64,000 nt of DNA from Siphlonurus alternatus (Eukaryota > Arthropoda > Insecta > Ephemeroptera > Siphlonuridae), in NCBI GenBank assembly GCA_949825025.1, contig OX463778.1:23245551-23309550 (forward strand), read 5' to 3'. Positions 11,131-25,076 of this stretch are shown here, one piece after another (the first letter of the stretch is position 1; the number at the start of each line of letters is the position of its first letter). The position numbers and the translations under genes were made by a program. The notes beneath the pieces are model-generated. The model was not told where the DNA came from, did no database searches, and saw nothing but the letters and a program-made list of their open reading frames with translations.

Positions 11131-12779
11131 AAAAAACTAATGTTATTGTAATAACAAATCTATTGAGGTTTTGATCAATCTGGCTTGTTGGCAATTGAAT
11201 CAGAATACCTTGGGGCAGCTGCAACATCCCATGCTGATGTTCTAAAACTCCAAACCATCAACTTTAGCTCTCTGCACATTGAAGAGCGGAAGAAAGCTCT
11301 TCTCGTCTTACCTGATCGATGATTGTTCATAACCGCATAATTACATCGTGTGTTTTGTAATGTAATTCTATACCATGTGGTTAGCACTGTGAGTGTAAAT
11401 TAATAACGTACTGAGAGAGAATGTATTATTAATTATTTCCATCAACAGATGTTACAAAATAAATTATTTATATGAAGATCATCAGTAACAAATCGAGATT
11501 TACAATATATATGGCATTACTATTACAATATCAATATAATGCTATGTAGTGTTTGTTATTGTTAATTATATAATATATTCAGTACATAAATTTCATATGC
11601 CAAGTCAAGTGAACAAATCTCAGCAAAAGAATAAATATTTACATCGATAATTATATTTATTTTTAATTTATTTATTTAAGCGTATGATTTAATAAAAAAA
11701 AAATAATCAAATAACAATGCTTTCCATAAACACAAGTGAAGCATCAACAACACTCCACTGGTCTGCTCTCGATATATTATCAAGTGGACGTGAATTTTCA
11801 TCGTTGAGTTCTGGGTGCCTCATTATAGATTTCAAACTCAATTTAACCTGCCGCACAAAACGATGAATAACTAATCGCTAACGTGGTTACGGCCAAGCAT
11901 CACCATGAATCATGTATGTAGCAAGAGAGGGATGAACCAACTTCATCGCGAACACAGATTAAAGATTGGAAATTTGATTGCAAACAGACAGAAGGGGCTG
12001 AATGTTCAATTATTACATAGAATCTATATGTTGGAAAGTAATATGGAAAAAGAAATCAGGTTTTGTATGAAAAAAAAATTAAAATTTTCATTAAAATAAA
12101 TCAAATTATAAAACCCTTTAATCTTTATCCTATTATACATGGGGGAAAACAATCAATGATAACTGAAAATATTAAAAATGTGGAATGAATAATATTTTTA
12201 TCTTGTTTAAAAAAAATTTGTGCTCGCATTTTGTACGTGTTTTAAATATAATTATAATATTTTATTATAAAAACCTTTATATTGGAAAATTGAATTTCTA
12301 GTATGACGAGATTTTATTATTATTATTTTTTTTTTTTGCACGGTTACAACTTTATACAGATATGCACGTAATTTAATAAATTAAAATTATTAAAGTATGT
12401 AATTTAAATATAAAGTAAAATATATTTGTATAGAAACCATCAATATTCAATATTATGTAAAAACTTAACTGTAATTCACCAGTTTTACATTTTAAAATGT
12501 TGAAATTTTTTTTATACCTCTGACAAGCTTTGATAGTTTTTGCCTGCATTTTGGCTTTGTAATAATTTGAAATCACCCTCCCCCTTCCCCTTTATAATTA
12601 TATAATTTGCTTGCCTCCTCATTTTCTAGCGCACTAAATCCCTCATTATATATAATACGTATAATCTTTAAAAAATACCCCAAAATTCTATTACGCATAC
12701 GATAAAAATATATAATTTAACTTGCTTCTAAATCAGTCTTTCTACATAAACAACTAACTTGATAGTTTATTTCACTTTG

Positions 12780-13020
12780 CTAATGGTCTAAATACGTGAT
12801 GTACGATGGCTCCTGAGAGAGGCTGCTGCAGATGACGCAGGCGTGACGTAATGAACTGCGGAAATTACGTTGTGAGCTCACGGGGCGGCTAGCTGACCAA
12901 CGATAAAAGTCGGACACCAGCCCTGAATTATGAATGAGCTTCCTGTATTCTCGTAGTAGTAGCCTTAAAACGAGCAAGCAAGCGCACAGCCTGCTGCCCT
13001 ACTGGTTAGGAAACTTACAC
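12780..13020. promoter_or_regulatory. GC-richer intronic island with CRE-like site
   Basis: Complex sequence in AT-rich intron, including TGACGTAA at 12844-12851 and the palindromic CTGCTGCAGA. No coding similarity was recognised. Candidate enhancer only. Confidence 0.2.
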
Positions 13021-14694
13021 CACACACAACGCTTCTTGCTTAATTAACCAGGTGAATCTACATATAGAATATTTTTTTAAACTAATTTATATTACATTAA
13101 GTTAATGTTAAAAAATTTATAAGGAAAATTTATAATTTATAAAAAAATATGAATGTGAGAGTTAAATTTACACTCGTAGTAAGAGTTTATTGTTCTATAC
13201 ATTATTAAGTTCAGGATGTACAGTTCAAGATAATTGGAAAATTAAAGTTGCTAAATTGTCTGATTTGTATTTTAAGAAAGATAAGAGTACTTTTTTTAAT
13301 AATTGCAAAAACGATGCCCATACACATCGCCTCCATGCGCAACAACGCCAGCAAACAGAGCAAGGGTTTTCCTAGGTGCAGTGAAACATTAGGATATCCT
13401 GTCTGATTTACTGAAAATGTGAATCCTATGGATAAAGAGATAAAAATTTATAATTTTGATTATCCTGAAAAGAATTTAAATTTAACATTAATTTCAAACA
13501 GCTGGGAAGAAATTTACAAAAAAACAACACAAGTAACATTCCGATAGTTTCGAAGTGTAGGTACGTAAAAAGCTATATAGAGAAAATAAGTAAGGCTTTA
13601 TCAGTATGAAAAAATAAATCATTTTTGTTGTTTGTTCAATAACCATATCAAAAGCAGTAGTAAATTAAATTTAATAAGTTGCAAATCAAACATTCCTAGA
13701 TTAAATCAAAGTTCGTATACACGTACTTGTTATTTTAATCAAATTCCCTAGGTAAATCTTCTCTATTGATTTTCCTCAGATATATAAACAGTAAAATAGC
13801 TTCCCTACTACATAAACTCTGGTAAATTTTCCACACAATTTATGTATCTGGTAGTCAGATTAAAACTATGAGAAAGGAAGGCCAATTAATCACAAATTTC
13901 GTGTAGGCTATAAAACATTGCTCAAAAGTTTATGTCTCTGCAATAAATGTTTATCGTACACTTACACGGTATTTGAATTTGACTTTTTTTTACTGTTCAT
14001 ATTTCATACGTAATTCATCTCAGTTACAAAGTTTACACAGTAAATAATTTATATGTAAAATGTAGAAATATTTAACTCTTGTTTGTTTACGAAACAAAAT
14101 TTAAACTGAATTTTAAAGATAAAATTTAAATATGTGTACAATTCTTTTTATTTCATTTAACATTAATTTTTGAGAGAATAATTTTATATTTTTATTGAAG
14201 ATATGTATAAATTTATAAATATTATCAATAAAGCAATGCGTATATTATTTTACTATTTAACAGTTTAACGCTGTATTAGAAAATTATTTACACCAAAAAG
14301 CAAATATTATTAATTTTTTTAAAGAACAATATGTTTATTTTATAACTGTATTTTTTTATTTCAGAATATATGATTATTAATTGGAAGAATTGGTATTCAA
14401 AATTATACAAATCTTTAAACAGGAAATTATTTTTTTTTACATGATTTATCTCTCTAATTATATTATGTTTGTTACTTCATTATATTATAATAACATAATG
14501 TTTTGCAGTATTACTTTTTTGTGAGGTTTGGGAAAAGAATAAAAAAGCGAAAGGATATAAATATATGAAGCTTTATGAAGCACACTTATTAATATTAAAT
14601 TCAGTGTCAGTCTTATGTAACCCCTTATTATTGTTCTTGATATTAACTTACTGTATTCGTGCTCAAAAGTAAAAGTTCACTGATAAATCTACTG

Positions 14695-15030
14695 AATGGA
14701 CAACCTACATTAAAATTTTTTATTGCAAAAATGAATAGAGGGCACCAAATTATGCTACTCTGAACTTTTTTCAGATATTTTTGGGACCTGGAACAATTTT
14801 TAAATAATTATTGAAAGTTCTGTAAGTTAAGTTGGCACCACTGAATCCTTAATAAAAAAGCATAGGACCTAGACGCCTATTAATGCCTCCAGGGGGCGTG
14901 GCCGCACTTTCAATAATTATTTAAAAATAGTTCTGGGTTTCAAAAAAATCTGAAAAAATTCAGAGTAGCATTATTTGGTACCCTCTATTTATTTCTGCAA
15001 TAAAAAAATTTCATGTATAGGTTGTCCATT
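14695..15030. mobile_element. long-TIR MITE (AATGGACAACC...GGTTGTCCATT)
   Basis: The left ~120 bp (from AATGGACAACCTACATTAAA) and right ~125 bp are near-complementary, around a ~90-bp unique centre that is less AT-rich (GCCTCCAGGGGGCGTGGCC near 14885). It has no coding capacity. A left-end relative occurs at 63539. The flanking target duplication is not clear. Confidence 0.72.
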
Positions 15031-18000
15031 AAAATAATGACTACACAAATTAAATATTATCGTCAAACAATAAATATATACAATAAAATAAACAGACATA
15101 AAATTTGAATATACAAATCATGAAACAGACAGACATGAAAGCGATGTGAATCTGACTATATAGTGAGTGAGAAATACTTTAGACATAGGTGATAACTTTG
15201 GGGTATTCTCAGCAGCAATTGCTTGAGTCTCATGTCGTTCCATGTTCCAGCAAGAGAGGAGGGGGCGCGCAAATTGGAGTGAAGCGCTGCCTCAATTTTA
15301 CTTTCCTTGTACTGGGGGGGAAACAGGACATGGTTTATAGAGATTACAAAATATAGCAACTTTACGAGGGAAACGATCAAAAAATATATACTATAACCAA
15401 AAATATTGTATATCCAGCTGCAGGTTATTTTTAGTTTGAATTGTACACTACTGGGTTTTGTAATTATAAGTAACTTTTTATAATAAAAAAAAAGTTTATA
15501 TTTTTTGTAGAGTTCTGTTATATTTTGTTATTAAACCTCTTGCAAAAATGGAGACACTAAAACCGTCTCAATAATAAAACCACGCTGCAGTTTTTCCCCC
15601 TTCTATAGCTCTTTCGTATATACGTTACTTTGTGAGAATTAGCCGCTAACTTACAAGGGCTCATATTTACGACGCTAATTTTATTCACACCCTGTGTGTG
15701 TATAATAACATCGTGGTAGCGCCAGCGCCATACGGTATAACATTTTAAATACTGGCTATATGTCGTCGCTACTTTTTATGTTTTTATATATATATTATAT
15801 AAGCAAGGGAATTGTTGCTTAATAACTGCTACAGTTTCATTTTAACATTATACATAAAACTTATTGTGTGTTTTCTTCATTTTTTAAATGTTTTACACAA
15901 ATTATTTACAGTTTTTTTTAACAAGCATTTTTAATTTAAAATAGAAAAAAATATACTCTTAAATATTAATAAAATGCTCATCCAAAAACTTGGTAATATT
16001 TACACAGTGGGGAAATGGGACTAGTTCTATTACCACGTACCGCCATATGTTCCGTTACCGCATATACATGTGAGAGAACACAAATATAATTTAAGTGTTG
16101 CTTTTCCATACACACACGTTATATTTTATAGTACTTTATACATGTATAAAGAAATACTTAAATGTCTTCAATATCAACAAGGTTTGAAGATACTATAGAA
16201 GGCTGCAAACAGAGATTTTATGATTGTTTAAGTGTACACTTTAATAAGAAAGCACGAACGTTTTTTTCTACTCTGTTTGCATTTAGGCGTTGTCACGCAA
16301 TCTATATATGCTGAACTTGATTTTTGTTTTTTTGGGGGGGAGGGGGGTTCCGGACTAGTTGTTTTTCTTACCTTATTCAAATTTGTAATGAAAATTGCAA
16401 CTCATTGTCTTTTGAAGCTATATCAAACCAGGTAGGGAAAAAATTAATGTTATCCCGAGTATATGCATTGTTGTAAATAATATTCTCTACGATTTTCGTT
16501 GCCAAGTTACAAAAATTTAAGTACTTTACTAATATAATTTGAAAGACTTAATTTGCATATTTTTTATTGGATGAACATTTTCACACTATCATACAGCCAG
16601 AGTTATTTTTATTACTTTGCTACTGTGAAGAAACGAGCAGGTAACGGGTTTTAATGTAAGCTAACAAGATATGCAAACACTCTTACATGATATTTTAAAG
16701 ATAAATAATGAAATAAAAACATTTAGTCATGATATAAAAACAGCAGTATAAAAGTCTTTATAAGGCTTTGGGTATATCTTAAGATTTTTTTCCTCTTAAG
16801 ATTTTTTTTTTATATTAAAATAAGTAAATAAGAAAAATTTTTTACATAAAAATATAAATAAAATTTAAATTTATGTATATTTATAAGATTTTTTCTTTTA
16901 TACTTCTTTTCTATTGAATTGCATTTTATTCCAAATAATAATAAAAAAAAAGTACGAGATAGATTTTTTTTTCTTGTTGAAAGACCTAACAGAGAATACC
17001 AGTAGTGTATGCGGTTAGCTTCGTTGCTTCGTTAGAGTTAACTTGATAAGGAAGATCGCTAGGAGGGATTGGAGAAGCTGGATATACTGCGTCCCACCCT
17101 AAGATGACCACCAACATATCTTTATCTAGGATTATGGTCCATTAATCTAGTATATTCACATTGGTTGGACTTCAGTATAGTTCCTCGGGCTGGTCACAAG
17201 AAGGAACACTGCTCCTGATTGCGAGCTGATCTGGCTATTCATTCTTTCTATTCGTGCGGCTTCAATGAATTTTATCGCTGACCAAGCGGAAAATATACCT
17301 TGTCTGTCTAATAGAAAATATTAAATAAAAAAAAAAATAAAATAAATGTATTTTTGATTCTTCAGAATCATTATTGAATATATATATGTTAGCACCCAAA
17401 GCCGAATTCGGGCAAAAGCCGAAAAAAATGCTCACATCTAGTTCTGCGCATCACGAAATGAGCCAAAGCCGAAGTGAGTTTTTTTTTCGGCTTTGGCGCA
17501 TTTCATTTTGAACAAAACTAGATCTGCTCAAATCGAAATGCGCCAAAGCCGATATGAGATTCTACTTCGGCATTGGCGCATTTCATTTTGAGCAAAACTA
17601 GTTCTGCGCATCGCGGTTTGAGCAAAAGTCGAAATGATATTTTATTTCGGGTTTGGAGCAAAATTTTGAGCACATCTAGTTTTGCGCAAAATAAAGATGA
17701 TTTTAGTGACGAGATGATATTTTTAATTTTAATGAAATTAATTTTAATTTTTCAAAAAGAAAAATAAAAAACTAAACTTATAATAAATATTAATATTGTG
17801 ACCTAATATCTTTCAAGCGCTGTTTAAAAATAAATTAATTAGGGAAAAAATAATAACTTTAAAATGTAATCATATACAATATACGTACATACCTTATAAA
17901 AATATTGTAGAATCTGTTGTTTTTATAAAACACTCCACTATTTTTGTCACTTAATTACTACTTGATTATGTTTTTGTTAAATTAATAAATTTTTTGTTTT

Positions 18001-18060
18001 AAGAACTGCATGCAGCACAAATAAAATAGACATATACGCCACACGTTTTAAAGTATATAT

Positions 18061-18090
18061 TAGATTACCCTACTCAAATAGGGTAATCTA
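18061..18090. repeat. short palindrome in the foldback centre
   Basis: TAGATTACCCT (18061-18071) and AGGGTAATCTA (18080-18090) form a perfect 11-bp stem with an 8-nt loop. Confidence 0.85.
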
Positions 18091-18358
18091 CATTGTTCTA
18101 GAGTCTTAGGGAAAATTGATTATCATATTGTACTCAAAATTTTTTGTTTTCTTTAAATCATTATAATTTAAATAAGTTGAAAGAAATGTTTCAAAATGTT
18201 AATTTTTTTCTTTCTGGAAAAATATTTTGTCAATAATTTCATCTATATATTTTCTTTGAAAAAAAAAAAAAAAAAAAAAAAAAATTGTTGTAAATTAAGA
18301 TTAACTTTAAAGACATAATAAGGGTCTTGAAGAATTATTCTTTTTAATAACTTGTTTC

Positions 18359-18390
18359 AACCAATAAGGTTATGTAAAATAACCTTGGTT
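18359..18390. repeat. imperfect palindrome in the foldback centre
   Basis: AACCAATAAGGTTAT and ATAACCTTGGTT form an imperfect stem. With the palindrome at 18061 it may mark a second, nested element in the loop of the foldback. Confidence 0.6.
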
Positions 18391-19391
18391 GATCTATGTA
18401 ACAAAATGACCAATAATAAAAAAAAAAAGATTTACTCGCTCGCACGCAAATATTGTTGGCCAACAAGTTTAGTCTGTATAATCATATACTTATAGCTGCA
18501 ATTAATTTCTTAGAATTAGGCTATCATGCAATACAGGTTGTTATCGGTACAACGAGATAAGAAAGTAGCCTTTACCTCTGCATTGAAGTTTAACCCCATT
18601 TGATTGCCGTATTGTTTATGTATTGTGGCTGCTACAATGTTCGAAGAAATAGAACTATGAAATTTACAAGTGCGTGCGTGACAATATTATATTTCTAATG
18701 GTGAGAGCGAGTGAATCTAAAGAATACTTTAAAACGTGTGGCGTATATGTCTATTTTATTTGAGCTGCATGCAGTTTTTAAAACAAAAAATTTATTAATT
18801 TAACAAAAACATAATCAAATAGTAATTAAGTGACAGAAATGGGGAGTGTTTTATAAAAACAACAGATTCTACAATGTTTTTATAAGGTATGTACGTATAC
18901 TGTATATGATTACATTTTAAAGTTATTATTTTTTCCCTAATTAATTTATTTTTAAACAGCGCTTGAAAGATATTAGGTCACAATATTAATATTTATTATA
19001 AGTTTAGTTTTTTATTTTTCTTTTTGAAAAATTAAAATTAATTTCATTAAAATTAAAAATATCATCTCGTCACTAAAATCATCTTCATTTTGCGCAAAAC
19101 TAGATGTGCTCAAAATTTTGCTCCAAACCCGAAATAAAATATCATTTCGACTTTTGCTCAAACCGCGATGCGCAGAACTAGTTTTGCTCAAAATGAAATG
19201 CGCCAAAGCCGAAGTAGAATCTCATATCGGCTTTGGCGCATTTCGATTTGAGCAGACCTAGTTTTGTTCAAAATGAAATGCGCCAAAGCCGAAAAAAAAA
19301 CTCACTTTGGCTTTGGCTCATTTCGTGATGCGCAGAACTAGATGTGAGCATTTTTTTCAGCTTTTGCCCGAATTCGGCTTTGGGTGCTAAC

Positions 19392-22300
19392 ATATATATA
19401 TAAGTATAAAGAAATATTAAATTTAAAATTTATATTTTTTAAGATTCAAATACTTTGGCTGCTTTATTTTAGCACATAAAGTATATTTACAATGGTATAC
19501 AAGGTTTTTCCATTACATTTCTCATGGAAATAGCTAAGTTAAACATGCAAATAGTGTACAATAATATAACTTGAAAAAGAAAGAAAAAAAAAAGAGCAAT
19601 GTTATTATACAACAAATAATAAAAACATTACAAGATGAAATTTAGTTATTCAACTAAAAGCAATATTTGAAAAGTTTATACTTTCATTTTACCAGTCATT
19701 TTTAATGCCATTCTTGGTTTAATAAAATAAAAACGTATAAAACAAAAATCTGCATGCATATTTTATATATTATATTATTTTTTTATTAAAGATAGCTGTA
19801 AGTTCTCTTCCAGCTTTGTACTTTTCTTTTTTTCCCTTAAACTTTCACCATAAAAACTTTTTCAAAGCTATTAAAAGATCTTTGCAGATATAAATGAAGA
19901 AATTGGATTTATTGTTACTTGTGGTAAAAAATTGTTATTTTGATTTTTGTTTTATGCCATTTGATTTCGATGAGTTTCTTAATGTTATAAAATGTTCTAA
20001 AAATTTTCACATTTTTTTTATTGGAGATTTTTTTTTCTAATCTTTCGTTACATAACAATGATGAGTACACGGAGTACACTCTTAGCCTTACGAAATGTCT
20101 GATGCATAATTGATAAGTTCAGTTAAATTTTGCAAAGAATTCATAATACCTGAAGCCATGATGTGTATTATGAACTTAAAATTGCACACATGTGAGACAC
20201 ACGTCGTTAAGAAAATTAGCAAAATTAAAAATTAAATTAAAACTGTGATGACAAGAAAACTGGAGAAAGAGGTGATAAAAGGATAAAAACTGAAATTGAA
20301 AGTGAAATAAAATAGTTAAAATTTCAGTCTAGTGAATTTCAAGATATTTATCATATTTAATGGAACACATTCATAATTTGGTTAATTAAAGTCAATATTC
20401 AAAAAGCAAACTTTCTTTAACTGATATTTGAGACCATTAATGTTGGGATACTAGATATTTGTAAATATTATTTACATTATTAATATACATAAATATATGT
20501 AAATACAAGATTATTACTAAAATGTCAAAAAATTCTTTGATTAATATATATAATTTTACGTATTATACAAGAAACCGGGTCCTTTAATATTGGGTAAAAA
20601 GTAATCACGCGTACGTACACGTTTCTGTGCCCAGTTTTCACAAAGATTGCGAACAAAAGCCTCAGACTAGGAGGCGTGGTGTCTTGCATAGCTGCCAGGG
20701 GCGAACTACAGTAAGGCCCATCAAGTAAAGAACCCCTTCAGTCTCAGCTACTAGCTTACAGTACACCTCATATTTTAATATCCTAAGTTCTTACTTACTT
20801 GGAATAAAGTATACAGCATAAGAGTCAGTGGAGACAGATTAGACTCAAAGAAACACTCCCCGTTTTTTGATTAAAAACTTTTCTGCGAGATAAAGTCAGC
20901 TGCGCATGAATTATCAAAGAAAATACACGATCGCATAAAAATATTATTACTTAGTTTCTCTTTTTTTTATTACGTTCAAAGTTAAAATATATGAAAGCCA
21001 AAAAGGATAAAATGACCTAAGCCATGACCTAAAAACTAGTATATTAATTAATATTAAAATTGAAATCAATGATTAAAGGAAACTTATAAAACTCAGTTTG
21101 TTTCTTTACCATATTAAAAATTTATGAAAAGTAAATGTAAATTAGAAATATGAAACAGGTTTTACCATGCTACGGAATAATATCAGTCAGTTAAAAAAAT
21201 AACACTAAACATTCTAATTTAGTCGTCTCGATCCGTGGGGTCGGTCAAAGAGAAACGCCGCATCTCTGAAGTTAGCGTCAAATTTAGACTACAAAACACT
21301 CACCAGCCAGGTGAGGTGAAGAAAAAACAACAAACCAAAATACATTTAAATAATTATTTAAGTAAAATCCTTTATTATTGAAAATTTAAGTCCATTCAAG
21401 TATTACAAGCAATTTGTATATCGTTTACTTTCAAACTTAACTGTATATCATATATAATATAATCTTGTAAATTTGCCTTTTAAACTTCTCTTAATTTTGT
21501 TATGTTAATTCTCGACTCTTACATATATAATTTAACCATCTAATGGATTTGTACAGCTACATTTTCAGAGGTAGAAAATAAAATAAGTAACAGTCCTATA
21601 TATATTAAGATTGAGGAAACCACCCACATTTTAAATTCAAAATTTCTATATCCTTGCATAGAGTTATCCACTTAATGTTTCAGCAATTAAATGGACGAAT
21701 GATAAATATTATAAACAATATAAAATTAAATTACCAGGTGACTTAATTTAATCATCTGATTGGTTCAAGATAAACCATCCTACTTATATAGCTAGCAAGC
21801 TATCTTTGGACCAATACGGGACGTTTGTCTGATGTCTTGAACGTTGCTTGCTACACAGATCCAATTACATTTAATCCTTCTCATCCTTCCTTTGAGCAGG
21901 TGCACGCTCTGATAAGCGTAAAAATGTGTTTCTTCTTATATTAGATAAAACTCTACAAAGGAAAAAAAAATATCCTTTATTATGTATAATCAAATTATTA
22001 ACAACAAAATAAGATTTACAGCTTATATATAGGTTCTTGATGATATAATAATATATTACATTTATATGTAAATAAGTAGACTTTATTTAAAATATAAATT
22101 ATTAAAAAAATACCTTTGTTTTTATATAAATCGTCTGTCATATACACTAGCAGTAAAAGATAAGACATTTATATTAAAATTCATTGAAATATTATATTCA
22201 TAAAAAGTTCAAAGATCATAAATCATATTTATAACGATTACAATCGAAGTTTTAAATTCAACATGAGAGAGAAGTCATTGTTAACATTCATGAATTCTCT

Positions 22301-22895
22301 TGAAAATCATTGGACATAAATTTCTATTGATATTGAACCTCTTACATGCACGTTAAGGAGGGCAAGAAAAGGAGAAGAAGGTTGGTAGTTTTACACCTTT
22401 TCTCTAAGGTGGCATAAGAAGAGAGGCGATATTCACCAGTGTGATTTATTCCGACATAGCTCCCAGGTGCACCGTGGTTTTCATTGTTGCGGCAGACGTT
22501 ACATTGTTGGGCGGGCGTGGCAGACATAGATAGAGGGAGTAGGAGGGGGGGGGGTAGCCGGGAGCAAAGAGGAGGTCTGTGATGAACGAGCAAAACCCGC
22601 GGAAAGACGGGGGCTCCTGAATCTTTGCCTTCGCATCTGCGGCCTTTCCAACTAGAGCAAGGTCCTTTTATAGAAAAAGGTAGTTATGGGGGAGTTCGTC
22701 ATTATATAATGAGTCATTATGATATCTCTAGATCAGCTGTAAAACTATAGTAACTAGGTACCGAGTTACCCTTCCTTCCCCCTCCCTGAAATTTGAAATT
22801 AACATGGGAGGAAGGTATAGGAACCAAAGTAACCAAACTGAAGTCTCTGATAGGAATATTTTTCATTTTTTGTTTTGTTTCGTTTCGTTTATTTT
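19392..22895. other. AT-rich intronic DNA between foldback and array
   Basis: Moderately complex patches occur at 20570-20780 and 22330-22680 (including a G-run near 22545), without recognisable coding or RNA genes. Confidence 0.5.
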
Positions 22896-22940
22896 ATTTT
22901 ATTTATTATTATATTATTATTATTATTATTATTATTATTT

Positions 22941-23388
22941 GTTGTTTTTAACTCCCAACCAAGTTGGGGTGGTTTAGCGCCAGCACCGGGCCCAATTGGG
23001 CCAAGGTGAAGGCGCCCGCTGATCCTGTTGGTGTTGTTACGATCCAGCGTCTCCTACTCAGCTGCGGGCAATGAGGGCTTCCCGGGTACACCCGCAAATA
23101 GCCCATCACACAGCCTTTCGGGCAGGTCCTCTCCTAGGCGCGGTGGGACACATTTCCGCGAGCACTCGGGGTGCTGGATGCCTTTAACCAGGGCACTTAG
23201 AGGTGGGGATGCATCTTGGGCCTCCCAAACCAATGCCCTGGCCGCCCTGTGGTTCAAGAACCACAGGCTACGGGCCAGAGGTCACACTCGCAAGGCAACC
23301 TCCAACCCGCATGTCCTTCCTGGGCGCGGGGGGACGCGTACCGCGAGCCAGGACAAGAGCCTACGCTCAAGCCATGGCCGGATGCCCC
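22941..23388 (-). mobile_element. array unit A1 (~448 bp)
   Basis: The minus-strand 5' end is GGGGCATCCGGCCATGGC; the 3' end is CCAACTTGGTTGGGAGTTAA followed by (AAT)n. Nearly identical to A2. Near its 5' end GGTACGCGTCC resembles a pol III B box (GGTTCRANTCC), and TGGCTTGAGC 32 bp earlier is a weak A-box candidate. Confidence 0.75.
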
Positions 23389-23416
23389 TTATTATTATTA
23401 TTATTATTATTATTTT

Positions 23417-23861
23417 TGTGTTTAACTCCCAACCAAGTTGGGGTGGTTTAGCGCCAGCACCGGGCCCAATTGGGCCAAGGTGAAGGCGCCCGCTGATCCT
23501 GTTGGTGATTTTACGATCCAGCGTCTCCTACTCAGCTGCGGGCAATGAGGGCTTCCCGGGTACACCCGCAAATAGCCCATCACACAGCCTTTCGGGCAGG
23601 TCCTCTCCTAGGCGCGGTGGGACACATTTCCGCGAGCACTGGGGGTGCTGGATGCCTTTAACCAGGGCACTTAGAGGTGGGGATGCATCTTGGGCTTCCC
23701 AAACCAATGCCCTGGCCGCCCTGTGGTACAAGAACCACAAGCTACGGGCCAGAGGTCACACTCGCAAGGCAACCCCCAACCCGCATGTCCTTCCTGGGCG
23801 CGGGGGGACGCGTACCGCGAGCCAGGATAAGAGCCTACGCTCAAGCCATGGCCGGATGCCC
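23417..23861 (-). mobile_element. array unit A2 (~445 bp)
   Basis: Same ends as A1, with only scattered substitutions. Bounded by (TTA)n on one side and (TTA)n plus about 20 T on the other. Confidence 0.75.
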
Positions 23862-23908
23862 TTATTATTATTATTATTATTATTATTTTTTTTTTTTTTT
23901 TTTTTTTT

Positions 23909-24576
23909 GTGAGACACTACTGGATTGCCCTGGTCATAGGACAGACCCAGCTGTGCCTCGTTTTTTCCCCGACAATGCCCCTTTGGAGTGCCAGACTTTC
24001 GGCCACGGTGTTACCCAGCCTCCACGGAATCACACCCGTAGGACCCGGGTCTATTACCCCGAGCATGACGTACGAATAGTGTCACCGCAGTGACCATCAG
24101 CCCCACCACGACCGAGCTTTGCACCCTCTCCCCCGACCCACAATCCCCGTCCGCGAGCGCCGTTCACTGTTGTGTTCGGATATTAGCTTTGCTTCACCCA
24201 CCCGTTTGGAGAGCCTCACCTTCAGACCGCTGCCTCACCGAAAATATCCATGAGGAGCGTTCGTCATACAAGTGTCAGACCTAGGGGACTACTTCCTGAC
24301 TGCACGGGCCACTACGATATATTGGCACCACATCTCCCTGAGCCGGCCGGCTGGTCACCATACACGAAACATAGTTCCCCCCACACAGTGAATACACCAC
24401 ATAGCGCTCGCGCCCACCCCCCACCCACTAAAACCCCATCTTACGCTGACACGGCTGCTCCTGACTTGCGTCAAGTAAGCCACCATTCCGTCAGCCTGCC
24501 GCTCCCACTCTGCAGGTTTCTGGTGCACCAATAACCATCGACCCACAGAGTGGAGCACCCACCTGCACCAAAACCA
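23909..24576 (-). mobile_element. array unit B1 (5'-truncated, ~668 bp)
   Basis: Corresponds to the 3' ~668 bp of B2 and lacks about 374 bp at its minus-strand 5' side, as expected from 5' truncation during target-primed reverse transcription. Its 3' end GGTCATAGGAC...GTCTCAC (minus sense ends TGTCTCAC) runs into an A tract and then (AAT)n. Confidence 0.72.
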
Positions 24577-24597
24577 TTATTATTATTATTATTATTT

Positions 24598-25042
24598 GTG
24601 TTTTTAACTCCCAACTTAGTTGGGGTGTTTAAGCGCCAGCACCGGGCCCAATTGGGCCAAGATGAAGGCGCCCGCTGATCCTGTTGGTGATGTTACGATC
24701 CAGCGTCTCCTACTCAGCTGCGGGCAATGAGGGCTTCCCGGGTACACCCGCAAATAGCCCATCACACAGCCTTTCGGGCAGGTCCTCTCCTAGGCGCGGT
24801 GGGACACATTTCCGCTAGCACTCGGGGTGCTGGATGCCTTTAACCAGGGCACTTAGAGGTGGGGATGCATCTTGGGCTTCCCAAACCAATGCCCTGGCCG
24901 CCCTGTGGTTCAAGAACCACAGGCTACGGGCGAGAGGTCACACTCGCAAGGAAACCCCCAACCCGCATGTCCTTCCTGAGCGCGGGGGGACACGTACCGC
25001 GAGCCAGAGAAGAGCCTACGCCCTTCCCGTAGCTGGATGCCC
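24598..25042 (-). mobile_element. array unit A3 (~445 bp)
   Basis: Matches A1/A2 but is more diverged at the 5' end (GGGCATCCAGCTACGGGAAG). Confidence 0.74.
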
Positions 25043-25076
25043 TTTATTATTATTATTATTATTTTTTTTTTTTTTT

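Larger units (their letters stand above)
9248..14694. other. AT-rich intronic DNA
   Basis: Apart from the short repeats, (TC)n tract and island listed separately, I see no gene, RNA or complete mobile element here. Confidence 0.5.
17388..19391. mobile_element. 2.0-kb foldback transposon with ~669-bp inverted repeats
   Basis: Left arm 17388-18056 and right arm 18724-19391 are near-identical in inverted orientation. A 64-codon chance frame occurs in both arms with a single amino-acid difference. Ends are GTTAGCACCCAAAGCCGAA and its inverse, inserted in an (AT)n stretch, so any target duplication is ambiguous. Within each arm the motif CGCCAAAGCCGA/TCGGCTTTGGCG recurs several times in alternating orientation, giving nested hairpins. 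The ~667-bp centre carries poly-A (18258-18286) and two smaller palindromes but no transposase. Long, repetitive arms resemble foldback/MULE-like non-autonomous elements; the superfamily is not settled. Confidence 0.85.

Noticed and set aside
17573..19206. Identical 64-codon frames in opposite orientation
   Set aside because: They are the two arms of the foldback element, not genes; useful only as evidence that the arms are nearly identical.
23028..23912. Plus-strand frames of 136-151 codons in the array units
   Set aside because: They run into poly-I/L/Y/F translations of (TTA)n and poly-T, repeat in every unit, and lie opposite to the inferred element strand. No known domain.
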